The notes beneath the pieces were generated by a model, which had not been told where the DNA came from, ran no database searches, and was given only the letters and a program-made list of their open reading frames with translations. From Gemmiger gallinarum (GTDB lineage: Bacteria > Bacillota > Clostridia > Oscillospirales > Ruminococcaceae), in contig NZ_JADCKC010000001.1 in the NCBI RefSeq assembly GCF_014982805.1, positions 992,001 to 1,056,000 on the forward strand: a stretch of 64,000 bases of DNA. The letters run 5' to 3'. A program made the translations under genes and the position numbers. The first letter of the stretch is position 1. The number at the start of each line of letters is the position of its first letter. Shown one piece after another: positions 8,135 to 16,501 of the stretch.

Positions 8135-8905
8135 ATGGCAGAGTATCATCTGTGGGACGTTCTGGACGAGCTGCGCTCGCCCAACTATGCCTGGGTCGAC
8201 CTGACCCACTCGCTGGACAACAACAGCCCGGTGTGGAGCGGCATTCCTGCCGGTTCGGTGGAACTGGCCAAAACAGTTTACGACTGGGGCAACGAGATGC
8301 TCGACTGCCTGATTCAGACTTTCAAGTTCCCGGGCCAGTTCGGCACGCACATCGATTTCCCCGGCCATTTTGTGCGCGATGCCGCCCTGTCTGAAAAGTA
8401 CGGCGTGCACAGCATGCTGTATCCCCTGTGTGTCATCGACATCACCGGCAAGGTCAAGGCTGACCCCCACTACGCGGTGACTATCCAGGACATCCTGGAC
8501 TATGAAACCCGATACGGCCGCATCCCCGCAGGCGCCTTTGTTGCCCTGCGCACCGACTGGGCCCGCCGCTGGCCGGATATGGGCAACCTGTCCGGCACCG
8601 ACGAAAATGGTGCCGACAACTTCCCCGGCTGGTCGGTGGATGCCCTGCGCTTCCTCTATGAGGAGCGGGACATTGCCATGAACGGCCACGAAACACTGGA
8701 TACCGACGCCTCCCAGCTGGCCGCCGCTGCCGGTGACCTGGCTGCCGAGCGCTATGTTCTGTCCGCCGGCCATTTGCAGGTGGAACTGCTGGCCAATCTG
8801 GACAAAGTTGCTCCCGCCGGTGCCGTTGCCGTGGTCTCCTGGGCGAACATTGACGGCGCCACCGGCCTGCCCTGCCGCGTCTTTGCCATCACTCCGCGCG
8901 TCTGA
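8135..8905 (+). CDS. Cyclase family protein (kynurenine formamidase-like metal hydrolase)
   Basis: A 256-residue metal-dependent hydrolase of the cyclase family (PF04199), which includes kynurenine formamidase and other amide or lactone hydrolases. The family metal-binding motif H-x-G-T-H-x-D-x-P-x-H appears as FGTHIDFPGHF (from about residue 67). The N-terminal WVDLTHSLDNNSPVW and the C-terminal SWANIDGATGLPCRVFAI also fit. The ATG at 8135 follows TGGAGGG by eight bases and a strong promoter. No tryptophan-catabolism genes are nearby, so the substrate is open. It is a single-gene unit bounded by a terminator. Confidence 0.85.
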   Translation: MAEYHLWDVLDELRSPNYAWVDLTHSLDNNSPVWSGIPAGSVELAKTVYDWGNEMLDCLIQTFKFPGQFGTHIDFPGHFVRDAALSEKYGVHSMLYPLCVIDITGKVKADPHYAVTIQDILDYETRYGRIPAGAFVALRTDWARRWPDMGNLSGTDENGADNFPGWSVDALRFLYEERDIAMNGHETLDTDASQLAAAAGDLAAERYVLSAGHLQVELLANLDKVAPAGAVAVVSWANIDGATGLPCRVFAITPRV

Positions 8906-8920
8906 TCCCTCTTCAGATAC

Positions 8921-8961
8921 AAAACCGTCCCCGGTACGCTGCGTACCGGGGACGGTTTTTT
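8921..8961. terminator. Bidirectional terminator between convergent genes
   Basis: A near-perfect 18-bp stem (AAAACCGTCCCCGGTACG and complement) with a 3-base loop has T-runs on both sides. Confidence 0.9.
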
Positions 8962-8983
8962 CATGCTAACGCCTTTGTGCGGC

Positions 8984-9652
8984 TCAGGCCTTCTGCTCGG
9001 CGGTTTCCAGGCCCGCCATACGGCGCAGCCCGGTGCGGGCCAGCGCGTTGAAAACCGCGATCACCCGCCCCACGCCGATCATGGAGATGAAGGTACCCAG
9101 GCCGACGCCCATGAGCGGGTTGCCCATGACGGCCCCGATGATCAGGGAGCAGCAGACACAGCAGAGGTCCAGGATGTTCTTGCAGAGCCCCAGTTCCCTG
9201 CCGCTGCGGGCGGAGATGCTGGCTACAATGCCATCGCCGGGGTTGGGGATCAGGGCCATATCCACCGTCATGGCAGCCCCCACACCCGTCAGGATGATGG
9301 CGATGACCAGCACCAGCAGATCCACCGGCAGATTGCCGCTTTCATAGGGCAGAACCGCCTTGATCAGGTTCATGATGCGGGTAAATACAATGCTGAGAGG
9401 GATCTGCAGCAGATAAGTCCAGCTGCTTTTTTTGCCCATAATAACAAACTCCGCCCCCACAAAGAGGATATAAACGATCAGGGTCAGATCACCGAAGCTG
9501 AGGCCGGTGGCCTCGCTGACCGTGAAAGGCACCGACACAATGGCGGAAGCCCCCAGCCCCGTGAGGGAATTCATGGTAATGCCCATGGCCAGCAGCACCA
9601 TCCCCAGAATGTAAATTCCCCATCTTGCTCCGTTGAACCGCTTCTTTTCCAC
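8984..9652 (-). CDS. YczE/YyaS/YitT-type integral membrane protein
   Basis: A 222-residue inner-membrane protein with about five membrane helices. The first reads WGIYILGMVLLAMGITM and is followed by the family's conserved LTGLGASAIVSVPF. Later motifs are ALIPNPGDGIVASIS and LGTFISMIGVGRVI. The start is a GTG at 9652, eight bases after GAGAGGAG. A longer frame to 9793 would read into a repeat-like element and is rejected. The family is often next to regulators or two-component systems, with no settled biochemical role. It converges on the cyclase gene and has no operon partner. Confidence 0.8.
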   Translation of the reverse strand: MEKKRFNGARWGIYILGMVLLAMGITMNSLTGLGASAIVSVPFTVSEATGLSFGDLTLIVYILFVGAEFVIMGKKSSWTYLLQIPLSIVFTRIMNLIKAVLPYESGNLPVDLLVLVIAIILTGVGAAMTVDMALIPNPGDGIVASISARSGRELGLCKNILDLCCVCCSLIIGAVMGNPLMGVGLGTFISMIGVGRVIAVFNALARTGLRRMAGLETAEQKA

Positions 9653-9729
9653 ACAAAACGCTCCTCTCTCAAAACCTGCTCTGCGGCCGGGCCTTGCCGG
9701 CGGCAGGGCGCAAAAAAGCAGCCCCCAAA

Positions 9730-9912
9730 GCGCGAGTGACATAAGAAAACAAAGGTTCTGCAAGAACTGCGAAGCATCGCAAAATCGCTGCATGGCGGCA
9801 GATGCAAGGCAGAGGGCTGCAGCACTCCTTGGTGGAATGCAAAGCCCGATAACGCGGCAAATGCCGCCTTGCAGTTAGAATTTTGCGACTTTGTTTTCTT
9901 ATGGAACCGCGC
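9730..9912. repeat. MITE-like element with terminal inverted repeats
   Basis: A perfect 15-bp inverted repeat (CATAAGAAAACAAAG at 9740-9754, complement at 9889-9903) extends outward, with mismatches, to GCGCG on both sides. It bounds about 180 bases containing weaker inner complementarity (TCGCAAAAT and GGCGGCA units on both arms). No protein is encoded. It occupies the spacer between the YczE-type gene and the ferredoxin gene. Other copies in the genome would confirm a miniature transposable element or palindromic intergenic repeat. Confidence 0.5.
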
Positions 9913-10077
9913 ATAAAGGCAGGCTGCAGCAAAAAAATCAAACCCGTACAGCTTCTGTGCGGTGCCATCCCTTCCGGCGCATAGCCGTTACCTCGGAAAG
10001 AGATTTCTGTTTTATGATAACAAATTGATTTTGCACTGTCAATTTTTTGTCTGCTGTGCAAAAACATTCCCCATTGC

Positions 10078-10106
10078 TTTTCATTCCGGGAAAAGAGCGG
10101 TATAAT
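10078..10106 (+). promoter_or_regulatory. Promoter for the flavodoxin/ferredoxin gene
   Basis: TTTTCA (10078-10083) and a perfect TATAAT (10101-10106) are spaced by 17 bases, about 40 bases upstream of the ATG. Confidence 0.6.
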
Positions 10107-10147
10107 TACCGCAGAGAAATTCCATCCAAACGGGAGGAGTCACAGTC

Positions 10148-10909
10148 ATGTTTGAACATGCGGTCTTGTACGATTTCAGTCCTACCGGCGGCACCCGCCG
10201 TACGGGTGAGGCCTTCTGCCGCGCCATTGCCGCCTCGGTGACGGTGGTGGGGCTCTGCGCACCGGAGATGCCCGCTCAACCGGAGGATACCGACATTGCC
10301 GTGCTGGCGGCCCCTGTCTTCGGGGGACGGCTGCCCGGCATTGCCGCCCGCCGTCTGGCCGCTCTGAAAGGTCACGGTCTTCCCGCCGTGACGCTGGCGG
10401 TTTACGGCACCCGCGCCTTTGAGGACGCTTTGCTGGAGCTCAACGATATTGCGGCGGCCGACGGCTTTCAGGTCATTGCCTCGGGCGCCTGCATTGCCCA
10501 ACATTCTATTGTGCCGGAGCTGGGCCCCGGCCGTCCCGATGCCGACGACCTGGCGGAGATCGCCGCCTTTGCAGCGAGAGTGCTGGACAAGGCCGGGCGT
10601 GGTGACACCACGGCGCCTCAGGTGCCCGGCAACCGGCCTTACAAGCAGGGCATGGCTTCCCTGACGGCGCCTATCACACTGGAAGGCTGCACCCGGTGCG
10701 GCCGCTGCGCCGCGGTCTGCCCCACCAAAGCCATCACCGTCACCGCCGAAGGCGTCCGGACCAGGGAGGATCTCTGCGCCATGTGCATGGCCTGCACCGC
10801 CGCCTGTCCCTCCCATGTGCGGGTACTGCCTCCCGAGGTCCAGCAAAAAACAGCGCAGAAGCTGCATCCCCTGTGCAGTCTGCGCCGTCCCAATGCTTTT
10901 TATCTGTGA
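10148..10909 (+). CDS. EFR1-family flavodoxin-ferredoxin fusion protein
   Basis: A 253-residue cytoplasmic electron carrier. Residues 1 to about 165 resemble a flavodoxin fold with the FMN phosphate loop DFSPTGGTRRTG. It is followed by two [4Fe-4S] cluster motifs, CTRCGRCAAVCP (from Cys181) and CAMCMACTAACP (from Cys210). This flavodoxin plus 2x[4Fe-4S] architecture is the EFR1 ferredoxin type common in anaerobic Firmicutes. The ATG at 10148 follows GGGAGGAG. The gene converges on the acetyltransferase with only five bases between stops. The redox partner is unknown. Confidence 0.88.
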   Translation: MFEHAVLYDFSPTGGTRRTGEAFCRAIAASVTVVGLCAPEMPAQPEDTDIAVLAAPVFGGRLPGIAARRLAALKGHGLPAVTLAVYGTRAFEDALLELNDIAAADGFQVIASGACIAQHSIVPELGPGRPDADDLAEIAAFAARVLDKAGRGDTTAPQVPGNRPYKQGMASLTAPITLEGCTRCGRCAAVCPTKAITVTAEGVRTREDLCAMCMACTAACPSHVRVLPPEVQQKTAQKLHPLCSLRRPNAFYL

Positions 10910-10914
10910 TATGC

Positions 10915-11541
10915 TCAGCCCAGCATGCGGCAGATATCCGCCCAGGACTCGGCGTCAAAGCGGCGGTCCTTGTAGTAGAACTCCCGGTCGGCCTCGGTGA
11001 TTTTGCGGATGACCCGGCAGGGATTGCCCGCGGCCAGGCACCAGTCGGGGATGTCCTTTGTGACCACACTGCCCGCACCGATCACCACATTGCTGCCGAT
11101 GTGTACCCCGGGCAGGATGACGCTGTTGCCGCCGATCCAGACGTTATCCCCCACCGTGACGCTGATGCCGTACTCATACAGTGTGTTGCGCACCGCCGGG
11201 TGGATGGGATGCCCTGCCGTGTAGATGGAAACATTGGGGGCAAACTGACAGTTGTCCCCGATGGTCACCTTTGCCACGTCAATGATGGTGCAGTTGTAGT
11301 TGGCAAAAAAGTTTTTGCCAACCGAAATGTGGGTACCATAGTCGCAGTAGAACGGCGGGTTGATCATGGCGTTCTCCGCGCCCGGCAGCAGCTCTTTGAC
11401 AATAGCGGCGATCTGCTCGAACTCCGAGCGGTCAACCGTGTTCAGACGCTGGAGGATTCGGTGGCAGACCCGCTGCTCCTCCATGACGGAGGCATCGGAA
11501 ATATAGGGCAGTTCGGCGTCGCGGCGTTGGATGTGATTCAT
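10915..11541 (-). CDS. Sugar O-acetyltransferase (maltose/galactoside acetyltransferase family)
   Basis: A 208-residue left-handed beta-helix acetyltransferase of the maa/lacA family, moving acetyl from acetyl-CoA to a sugar hydroxyl. The N-terminal Mac domain is followed by hexapeptide repeats such as ISVGKN, VTIGDN and VTVGDN. The family's active-site region is SIYTAGHPIHPA, and the late repeats read IGGNSVILPGV and IGAGSVVTKDIP. The ATG at 11541 follows AAAGGAG. A promoter with TTGACA lies about 45 bases upstream. Natural acceptors of this family are often unclear. Confidence 0.9.
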   Translation of the reverse strand: MNHIQRRDAELPYISDASVMEEQRVCHRILQRLNTVDRSEFEQIAAIVKELLPGAENAMINPPFYCDYGTHISVGKNFFANYNCTIIDVAKVTIGDNCQFAPNVSIYTAGHPIHPAVRNTLYEYGISVTVGDNVWIGGNSVILPGVHIGSNVVIGAGSVVTKDIPDWCLAAGNPCRVIRKITEADREFYYKDRRFDAESWADICRMLG

Positions 11542-11584
11542 AGAGATTCTCCTTTCCGGCCGGTTCCGGGATGATATTACCTAT

Positions 11585-11614
11585 CATATAGCATGCCGGG
11601 CTGCGGCTTGTCAA
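11585..11614 (-). promoter_or_regulatory. Promoter for the sugar O-acetyltransferase gene
   Basis: On the minus strand a perfect TTGACA (11609-11614) precedes TATATG (11585-11590) by 18 bases, with a TGn extension of the -10 box. Confidence 0.65.
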
Positions 11615-11672
11615 TCCAAAGCCCGCGATGGAGGATCCTGCAAAAGTTTTGCAGTTTTTTCGACCGCAGGGC

Positions 11673-11701
11673 TTGACAATCGGCGGGACCTGTGATAAAC
11701 T
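11673..11701 (+). promoter_or_regulatory. Promoter for the serine tRNA pair
   Basis: A perfect TTGACA (11673-11678) is followed after 17 bases by TAAACT (11696-11701), 30 bases before the first tRNA. Confidence 0.65.
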
Positions 11702-11731
11702 ATATCTCGCATCTGAATGGCGTGCCACTGT

Positions 11732-11820
11732 GGAGGGGTGTCCGAGTGGTTTATGGAGCTGGTCTTGAAAACCAGTGACGCAGCAATGCGCCGTGGGTTC
11801 GAATCCCACCCTCTCCGCCA
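11732..11820 (+). tRNA. tRNA-Ser (anticodon TGA)
   Basis: An 89-nt class II tRNA with encoded CCA. The acceptor stem GGAGGGG pairs with CCTCTCC, and the anticodon arm CTGGT-CTTGAAA-ACCAG carries TGA. A long variable arm (GACGCAGCAATGCGCC) and the T arm GTGGGTTCGAATCCCAC follow. Confidence 0.97.
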
Positions 11821-11865
11821 TTATTGATACAGACAAGTGAATATTTTGATCACTTTGACTGCTGT

Positions 11866-11956
11866 GGAGTAATACTCAAGAGGTCGAAGAGGCGCCCCTG
11901 CTAAGGGCGTAGGGTCCGAAAGGGCCGCGAGAGTTCAAATCTCTCTTACTCCGCCA
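11866..11956 (+). tRNA. tRNA-Ser (anticodon GCT)
   Basis: A 91-nt class II tRNA with encoded CCA. The acceptor stem is GGAGTAA/TTACTCC, the anticodon arm CGCCC-CTGCTAA-GGGCG carries GCT, and a long variable arm is present. It lies 45 bases after tRNA-Ser(TGA) with no promoter between, so the two are probably co-transcribed. Confidence 0.97.
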
Positions 11957-11957
11957 A

Positions 11958-11996
11958 AACAACCGCTCGAATTCGGGCGGTTGTTTTTTTGTTTTT
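11958..11996 (+). terminator. Terminator of the serine tRNA pair
   Basis: The stem AACAACCGC/GGCGGTTGTT is followed by TTTTTT directly after the second tRNA. Confidence 0.85.
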
Positions 11997-12068
11997 GCCT
12001 TTTCCACACCATACTTTCAACCAACGGAATGGCAGAAAGCCGTTATCGAAAAAAATTTCAAAAAACTA

Positions 12069-12097
12069 TTGACAACAGATTTGGATTGAGGTATATT
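12069..12097 (+). promoter_or_regulatory. Promoter for tRNA-fMet
   Basis: A perfect TTGACA (12069-12074) and TATATT (12092-12097) are spaced by 17 bases, 45 bases upstream of the tRNA. Confidence 0.8.
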
Positions 12098-12142
12098 ATA
12101 TAGGCAGCATCTGATACGGCACCTGCCGAGCGGATGAGATAT

Positions 12143-12219
<77 letters not shown>

Positions 12220-12249
12220 AGTTGCCTTAACAAAAAAGATATAAGGCCG

Positions 12250-12284
12250 AAAAAGCCCGCAAACAAGCCGTTTGCGGGCTTTTT
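12250..12284 (+). terminator. Terminator of tRNA-fMet
   Basis: AAAAAGCCCGCAAAC and its complement form a 15-bp stem around AAGCC, ending in TTTTT. Confidence 0.9.
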
Positions 12285-12581
12285 CGTACCCAAAATTGGG
12301 GGTCAGTTTGAAAGATATTTTTCGCCTATTTCAGGCATTGGTGAGGAGTTGAACTAACGACTACCCATTTTGGGCCATTTTCAGACCGGTTTGGATCGCT
12401 TTTTCTGGTTTTTGACCCGCCAAAATTGTAAACAAATTATGAATTTTTCAAAAAATCATGAGAAGCCAGTTCTCTCACCCCAGTCAGCCCCACACTATCG
12501 CTTTTTCTAAGAAAATTTTATGTAGAAAAAATCGGCTATTATTTGTTTAGGATGCCGAAAATGTAAAATTACGACATTTTT
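12285..12581. other. Gene-free AT-rich stretch at the left edge of the accessory island
   Basis: No frame with a plausible start and ribosome site is present. The base composition turns AT-rich relative to the DNA left of the tRNAs. No direct repeat of the tRNA 3' end was found here. Confidence 0.5.
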
Positions 12582-12619
12582 AAGCGCCTGCATTGGATTT
12601 CTCCCAGCAGGCGCTTTTC
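12582..12619 (+). terminator. Orphan terminator hairpin resembling the one at 14813
   Basis: AGCGCCTGC pairs with GCAGGCGCT and is followed by TTTCTT on the plus strand, but no plus-strand gene lies in front of it. The stem and the loop (ATTGGATT) closely match the terminator at 14813-14858. Confidence 0.6.
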
Positions 12620-12661
12620 TTCACAAGCAATTTTTAATTTTCTGATTATTCAGCAGACCCT

Positions 12662-12826
12662 TTATTTTCCTTTCTGCTCATTAAAAAACACGATCAATGC
12701 CCCTGCTACGGCAACAGCAAAGATTACGCCAATGTCAGTAAATCCATTAAAGAAATCGTTCCCTATTGCCATGAATACAACTCCCACGATAAGGGTAATT
12801 ATCAATGTTACAAATGATTTAAGCAT
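12662..12826 (-). CDS. Small two-helix membrane protein, unknown
   Basis: A 54-residue protein that is almost wholly two hydrophobic helices (LKSFVTLIITLIVGVVFMAI and IGVIFAVAVAGALIVFF) with a short charged tail (NEQKGK). The ATG at 12826 was chosen over an upstream one because GAAAGGAA precedes it and the peptide then starts directly with the helix. It lies downstream of a lipoprotein gene on the same strand. I do not recognise a family. Codon use is AT-richer than in the flanking core genes, which fits acquired DNA. Confidence 0.55.
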   Translation of the reverse strand: MLKSFVTLIITLIVGVVFMAIGNDFFNGFTDIGVIFAVAVAGALIVFFNEQKGK

Positions 12827-12884
12827 GGTATCTTTTTCCTTTCTCCCACCAATTCGTAAACATGCGCATAATGGTTTTACCATT

Positions 12885-14039
12885 CTATTTTTCAGTTATT
12901 AGCGAGAATTTATAATACGTGGTGGGTGCATCGTCATGGCTGCAGATCAGGATTCCCCATTCGTCTCCCAGCAGATATGTGTTGTAAGCGGTTTCGTCTT
13001 CTAAAAGCACAGCGAAGCAGTCTGATTCCCGCAGATAGATGATTGGCCGTTCGGGAGTGAAGTTTCTCCACGTCACGACAGACCGATTGGCAGCCGGCCG
13101 ATCTATAACATTTGAGGAAAAGAGCAGTTCTTCCTCTGCCAACAGACTATCAAGGCTCCAGATGGTCCGTCCTGTTTCGGGATCGTTGGCACTGTTGTTG
13201 ATAGAATACAGCTCGTCTGAAGCGGAAGTAAGGCCACTGATTCCCTGCCCCAAGGGGATTCTCTCTTCCTTCCGGGAGGATTCCACAAAATATGCCCCGG
13301 CAGCTTCATCTTTAGTGATATAGGCCAGCCCGGAATCAAGCAACAACGGATTTTGAGCATTCTCCTTGAAAAGAGCCGCTTCCCGGGTTTCCAGATTATA
13401 TTCTAACAGATTGACCCCGACCAATTTTCCCTCCTGGGTCACAATATCATCAAAGTAAATTTTTCCGTTATAGCTGACCACTTGGTTATGTAAAGCTGAT
13501 GTGTCGCTGTATCCTTGGGAAAATTGGTGAACCACAAGATTCTCCCCGGTACTCAGCCGGAAACAATGCAGGCTGGCTTCATTGCTGGCAGAATCCGTTT
13601 CCTTGTATACCACAAGATCATCTGCTGCCCATTCTATGGAGATTGCCTTACCCTCGTCTACGGCAAAGGAAAAACTGTATTCTCCACTGGTCAGTTCATA
13701 GACCCCCGCTTCTTTGATGACCGGCACGGTGTATTCTTCATAAAGAAGAACCAAAAGCTGCGTTTTGGACAGGATGTTGGACGGAGCAAGCTTCATGCCA
13801 TTGATTTCGGACGGCAGATCCAGAGTCTCAATTTCAAAAAAAGCATCATTCTCCATCAAGGGCTTGTTGAGTTGATAGATGGATTTAACTTCTTCCTGAT
13901 TATCGGAATCTGGTTCAGAGAAATCGGATGTGGATTCGGGAAAACTGGACGCATAGCTATCAGATTCTGTGATGCTTTGACAACTGCATAAAGAATACAC
14001 AATTAAAAAAAAGATAAGCAATCGCACAGCTATTCTCAT
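12885..14039 (-). CDS. Putative lipoprotein, unknown function
   Basis: A 384-residue exported protein. The N-terminus has a positively charged start, a hydrophobic run (LLIFFLIVYSL) and a lipobox ending in Cys (LCSC), so it is probably a lipid-anchored surface protein. The mature part begins with a Ser/Asp/Glu-rich linker. It then has repeated Tyr/Trp-containing beta-strand-like segments (for example ISIEWAADDLVVYKE and GRTIWSLDSLL), consistent with a beta-propeller, though no family is recognised. The ATG at 14039 follows GGAGGG. AT-rich codon use marks it as part of the island. Confidence 0.7.
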   Translation of the reverse strand: MRIAVRLLIFFLIVYSLCSCQSITESDSYASSFPESTSDFSEPDSDNQEEVKSIYQLNKPLMENDAFFEIETLDLPSEINGMKLAPSNILSKTQLLVLLYEEYTVPVIKEAGVYELTSGEYSFSFAVDEGKAISIEWAADDLVVYKETDSASNEASLHCFRLSTGENLVVHQFSQGYSDTSALHNQVVSYNGKIYFDDIVTQEGKLVGVNLLEYNLETREAALFKENAQNPLLLDSGLAYITKDEAAGAYFVESSRKEERIPLGQGISGLTSASDELYSINNSANDPETGRTIWSLDSLLAEEELLFSSNVIDRPAANRSVVTWRNFTPERPIIYLRESDCFAVLLEDETAYNTYLLGDEWGILICSHDDAPTTYYKFSLITEK

Positions 14040-14239
14040 AGTTCTTCCCTCCGTAAACAAATTCCTACTCCTCAAACCAAGCATCATGCATAAGTGAACG
14101 ATAACATTTCCGATATTTACAAAGAAAAAAACATCATTTATAATAAATATAACATATTTTCGACCTATAGCGTGATGATTTCATTAAATTTGTAAAAAAC
14201 TTTTGAGAGAAACAGAGTGATACATACGGCGAAAAAGCT

Positions 14240-14497
14240 GTGCTTGTTGTCATTGCCCTATTTGCTTTAACTGGATGTGCCAATTCTTCTTTGCCGATTT
14301 CAACGCCTGATCCTTCAAGCACCGCAGAAGCACCTTCGCAAAAGAGGTCTGACAAACTAATACTCCTGGTGCGCAGTATGCTGCCTGTGCTTTTGCCTCT
14401 GTCTTGTAAAAGGTTACGCCAGCCGATTGGTGAACTCTTCTATGAGCTTCATCTAAAACTGAATCCTAAAATTCACATTTATGGGAGGGCTATATGA
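14240..14497 (+). pseudogene. Remnant of a small lipoprotein gene
   Basis: The frame opens with a near-perfect lipoprotein signal (VVIALFALTGC) followed by a Ser/Pro/Thr linker. The charged Lys residues that should follow the initiator sit upstream of the first possible start (GTG 14240) with no in-frame ATG or ribosome site. After the linker the sequence turns into non-protein-like residues and runs into the next gene's start. I read it as a decayed gene with a lost start and a frameshift; a functional 85-residue lipoprotein is the less likely alternative. Confidence 0.4.
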
Positions 14498-14778
14498 AAA
14501 AGTTGAAAATCATCAAGACAATAGCGGTTATTCTTTTTTTGATTTCGCTATTCTGCACAGTTGACTTGGGGCTGAGTTGCCTTTTTAATACAGCAGCAAG
14601 CTATCACGATGGCTATTGGGCACATAGTGTTCTTCATGCAGTTTTTGGCATCTTTGGGGATAGCGCATGGACATTTGATAAGTTCTTTGCTAAGTTTGAA
14701 ATTTCAGCATGGATAACGTATGCTCTTGTGGTAGTAAATGTAGCTTTGCGCTTCGTCAAAGAAAAAGAAACGCTCTAA
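14494..14778 (+). CDS. Small membrane protein, unknown
   Basis: A 94-residue protein with one hydrophobic segment near the N-terminus (IAVILFLISLFCTVDLGL) and one near the C-terminus (ISAWITYALVVVNVALRF), joined by an aromatic-rich loop with several His. The ATG at 14494 has GGGAGGG eight bases upstream. It is followed by a strong terminator. No family is recognised. It overlaps the end of the decayed lipoprotein frame by four bases, which may once have been coupling. Confidence 0.65.
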   Translation: MKKLKIIKTIAVILFLISLFCTVDLGLSCLFNTAASYHDGYWAHSVLHAVFGIFGDSAWTFDKFFAKFEISAWITYALVVVNVALRFVKEKETL

Positions 14779-14812
14779 TTACTTAGACAACAACACAGCG
14801 GAAAAGCTGCGT

Positions 14813-14858
14813 AGCGTCTGTATTGGATTAATCCAAGCAGGCGCTTTTTTTATTTTCC
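14813..14858 (+). terminator. Terminator after the small membrane protein gene
   Basis: AGCGTCTG pairs with CAGGCGCT around an inner palindrome TTGGATTAATCCAA, followed by TTTTTTTATTTT. It is a close relative of the hairpin at 12582. Confidence 0.85.
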
Positions 14859-15129
14859 GAAAACTTCATCGGGCTTGGGCAGAAATTCCTCGTCACGCCC
14901 AGGGGAAAGTGCGCCTTTTACCTGTTTTCGAGGAAGGGGACGCAGCTTCTCCCCCCTCTCACACTCTCCCCCCAGGATACACTTACCTGCTGGGAAGAAG
15001 ATATAAATGCCTACAGGCTACATACTCTCACAGCCCAGCCAGCAAAGCAAACATCAATGCCGAAATGGGAGTCATCGTCTTTCCCAGCCGGTGATTTCCT
15101 TGAACAACAGAACCAGAAGGAGGAACAAA
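14859..15129. other. Gene-free spacer before the plasmid-segregation module
   Basis: No supportable gene, tRNA or clear promoter is visible in this stretch. Base composition rises toward GC-rich at its right end, where the DUF6075/ParM module begins. Confidence 0.4.
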
Positions 15130-15516
15130 ATGTCGATTAAATTCAAAAACAGAGAACACGAGAAATTCTATGAGCAGTGCCTCGCCCGGATCGGCAGCCT
15201 TGATCCCTACCACAAGGCATTCTTTTACACCATGGGCATCAGCGGCGACACCCGGAATCACATCGAGGATGTCTTCGATTTTCAGGAGGATGTGATCCGG
15301 CCGGAGGGGCTGAACAAAGGTTGGCAGACCAGCGGCAGTACGTGTTTGACCCGGCTGGCCTTCAATTTGTGGAACGGCTGGAACAGCGACGGCTATGCGA
15401 CCCCCTATGATCTGTTCGGCACATCCGATGCAGCCTTCATGCTGGAAGCGGTTCGGCTTCGGTACCCGGAGTACTGCAGGGAACCCCAGGCTCCCAGCGT
15501 AAGAAGGGCCAGATAA
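15130..15516 (+). CDS. DUF6075 family protein
   Basis: A 128-residue soluble protein matching my recollection of DUF6075, a family frequent in conjugative elements and plasmids of gut Firmicutes. Recognisable stretches are REHEKFYEQCL near the start, YHKAFFYTMGIS, and NLWNGWNSDG followed by YDLFGTSDAAFM. Its function is unknown. The ATG at 15130 follows AGGAGGAA. It is directly upstream of a ParM homologue, an order I recall from mobile elements, and its higher GC differs from the flanking AT-rich island genes. Confidence 0.75.
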   Translation: MSIKFKNREHEKFYEQCLARIGSLDPYHKAFFYTMGISGDTRNHIEDVFDFQEDVIRPEGLNKGWQTSGSTCLTRLAFNLWNGWNSDGYATPYDLFGTSDAAFMLEAVRLRYPEYCREPQAPSVRRAR

Positions 15517-15580
15517 GATGGGCCGGGGCCGAAAGAAAAAACACAGAAATAAAGGCAAATGCCAGAAAGGACTTGAAACC

Positions 15581-16501
15581 ATGATCATGGGCATTGACCA
15601 CGGGTACTACGCCATCAAAACCAGGCATTTCTCGTTCCCAGCCGGTGTGACAGCGTACACCCATGAACCCTACACCCTGAAGAACACCCTCCAGATTGGG
15701 GGCAAATACTATGTCTGCGGCACCGGCCGGCAGCCGATCCTGCGTGACAAGACCGTCAACGACAACTACTACATTCTGACCTTGGCCGCCATCGCCATGG
15801 AGCTCCGCTGTCGGGGCCTGCCGGCGGAGAGCTCCGTGACGCTGGCTGCTGGCCTGCCTCTCGCACGGTACGGTCGAGACAAGAAGCCGTTCACCGAATA
15901 TCTGCTGCGCAATGGTCAGCCGGTCAACTTCCTGTTCGAAGGGGAACGCTACAAAGTCAAAATCGAAAGCGTGAAACTGTTCCCCCAGGGCTACTCCGCC
16001 ATCGCTATTCATCCTGAGCTGGTGAAGGATGAGCCGTCTGTGCTCCTCATGGACATCGGCGGATGGACGGTGGATCTTATGCGACTGGACAACAACGTCC
16101 CTAATGCAGCCACCTGCCGCAGTCTGGAACTTGGCATGATCCGCTGCATGGATGAGATCCAGGAGCAGGTTCGTCGGGATACCGGCCTGTCTGTTACGGA
16201 CGCCCAGGTGGAACGGATCCTTGCCGGCAAGCCCTGCAGTATGGATGAGGAGGCACGAAAGCTGATTCAGCGGCAGGGCCGGCTCTACACTGAGCGACTC
16301 ATTTCGGCGGCAATGGAAGCAGGGTTTGACCTGCGAACTCTGCCCGTGATTCTGATGGGAGGAGGTGCCGCGACCGTCATGCGCAACGTGAGCGAACGTG
16401 ACGGCCTTTGTCGGGCTTTTCTGATCGGGGACGATAAGGTGAACGCCGAGGGCTATGAACGGATTTTGGGCCAAATGTCGGGCCGTGAGGAACAGCGATG
16501 A
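15581..16501 (+). CDS. ParM/StbA-like plasmid segregation actin
   Basis: A 306-residue actin-fold ATPase of the ParM/StbA type, which polymerises to push plasmid or element copies apart. The phosphate-1 loop is MGIDHGYYAIK, phosphate-2 is LLMDIGGWTVDLM, and the adenosine motif is ILMGGGAATVM. The ATG at 15581 follows GAAAGGACTT; an upstream ATG at 15518 would add a Lys/Arg-rich leader without a better ribosome site. The following gene overlaps by four bases (ATGA), as expected for a ParM-ParR pair. No replication or conjugation gene is in the window, so this is a stranded segregation module. Confidence 0.82.
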   Translation: MIMGIDHGYYAIKTRHFSFPAGVTAYTHEPYTLKNTLQIGGKYYVCGTGRQPILRDKTVNDNYYILTLAAIAMELRCRGLPAESSVTLAAGLPLARYGRDKKPFTEYLLRNGQPVNFLFEGERYKVKIESVKLFPQGYSAIAIHPELVKDEPSVLLMDIGGWTVDLMRLDNNVPNAATCRSLELGMIRCMDEIQEQVRRDTGLSVTDAQVERILAGKPCSMDEEARKLIQRQGRLYTERLISAAMEAGFDLRTLPVILMGGGAATVMRNVSERDGLCRAFLIGDDKVNAEGYERILGQMSGREEQR

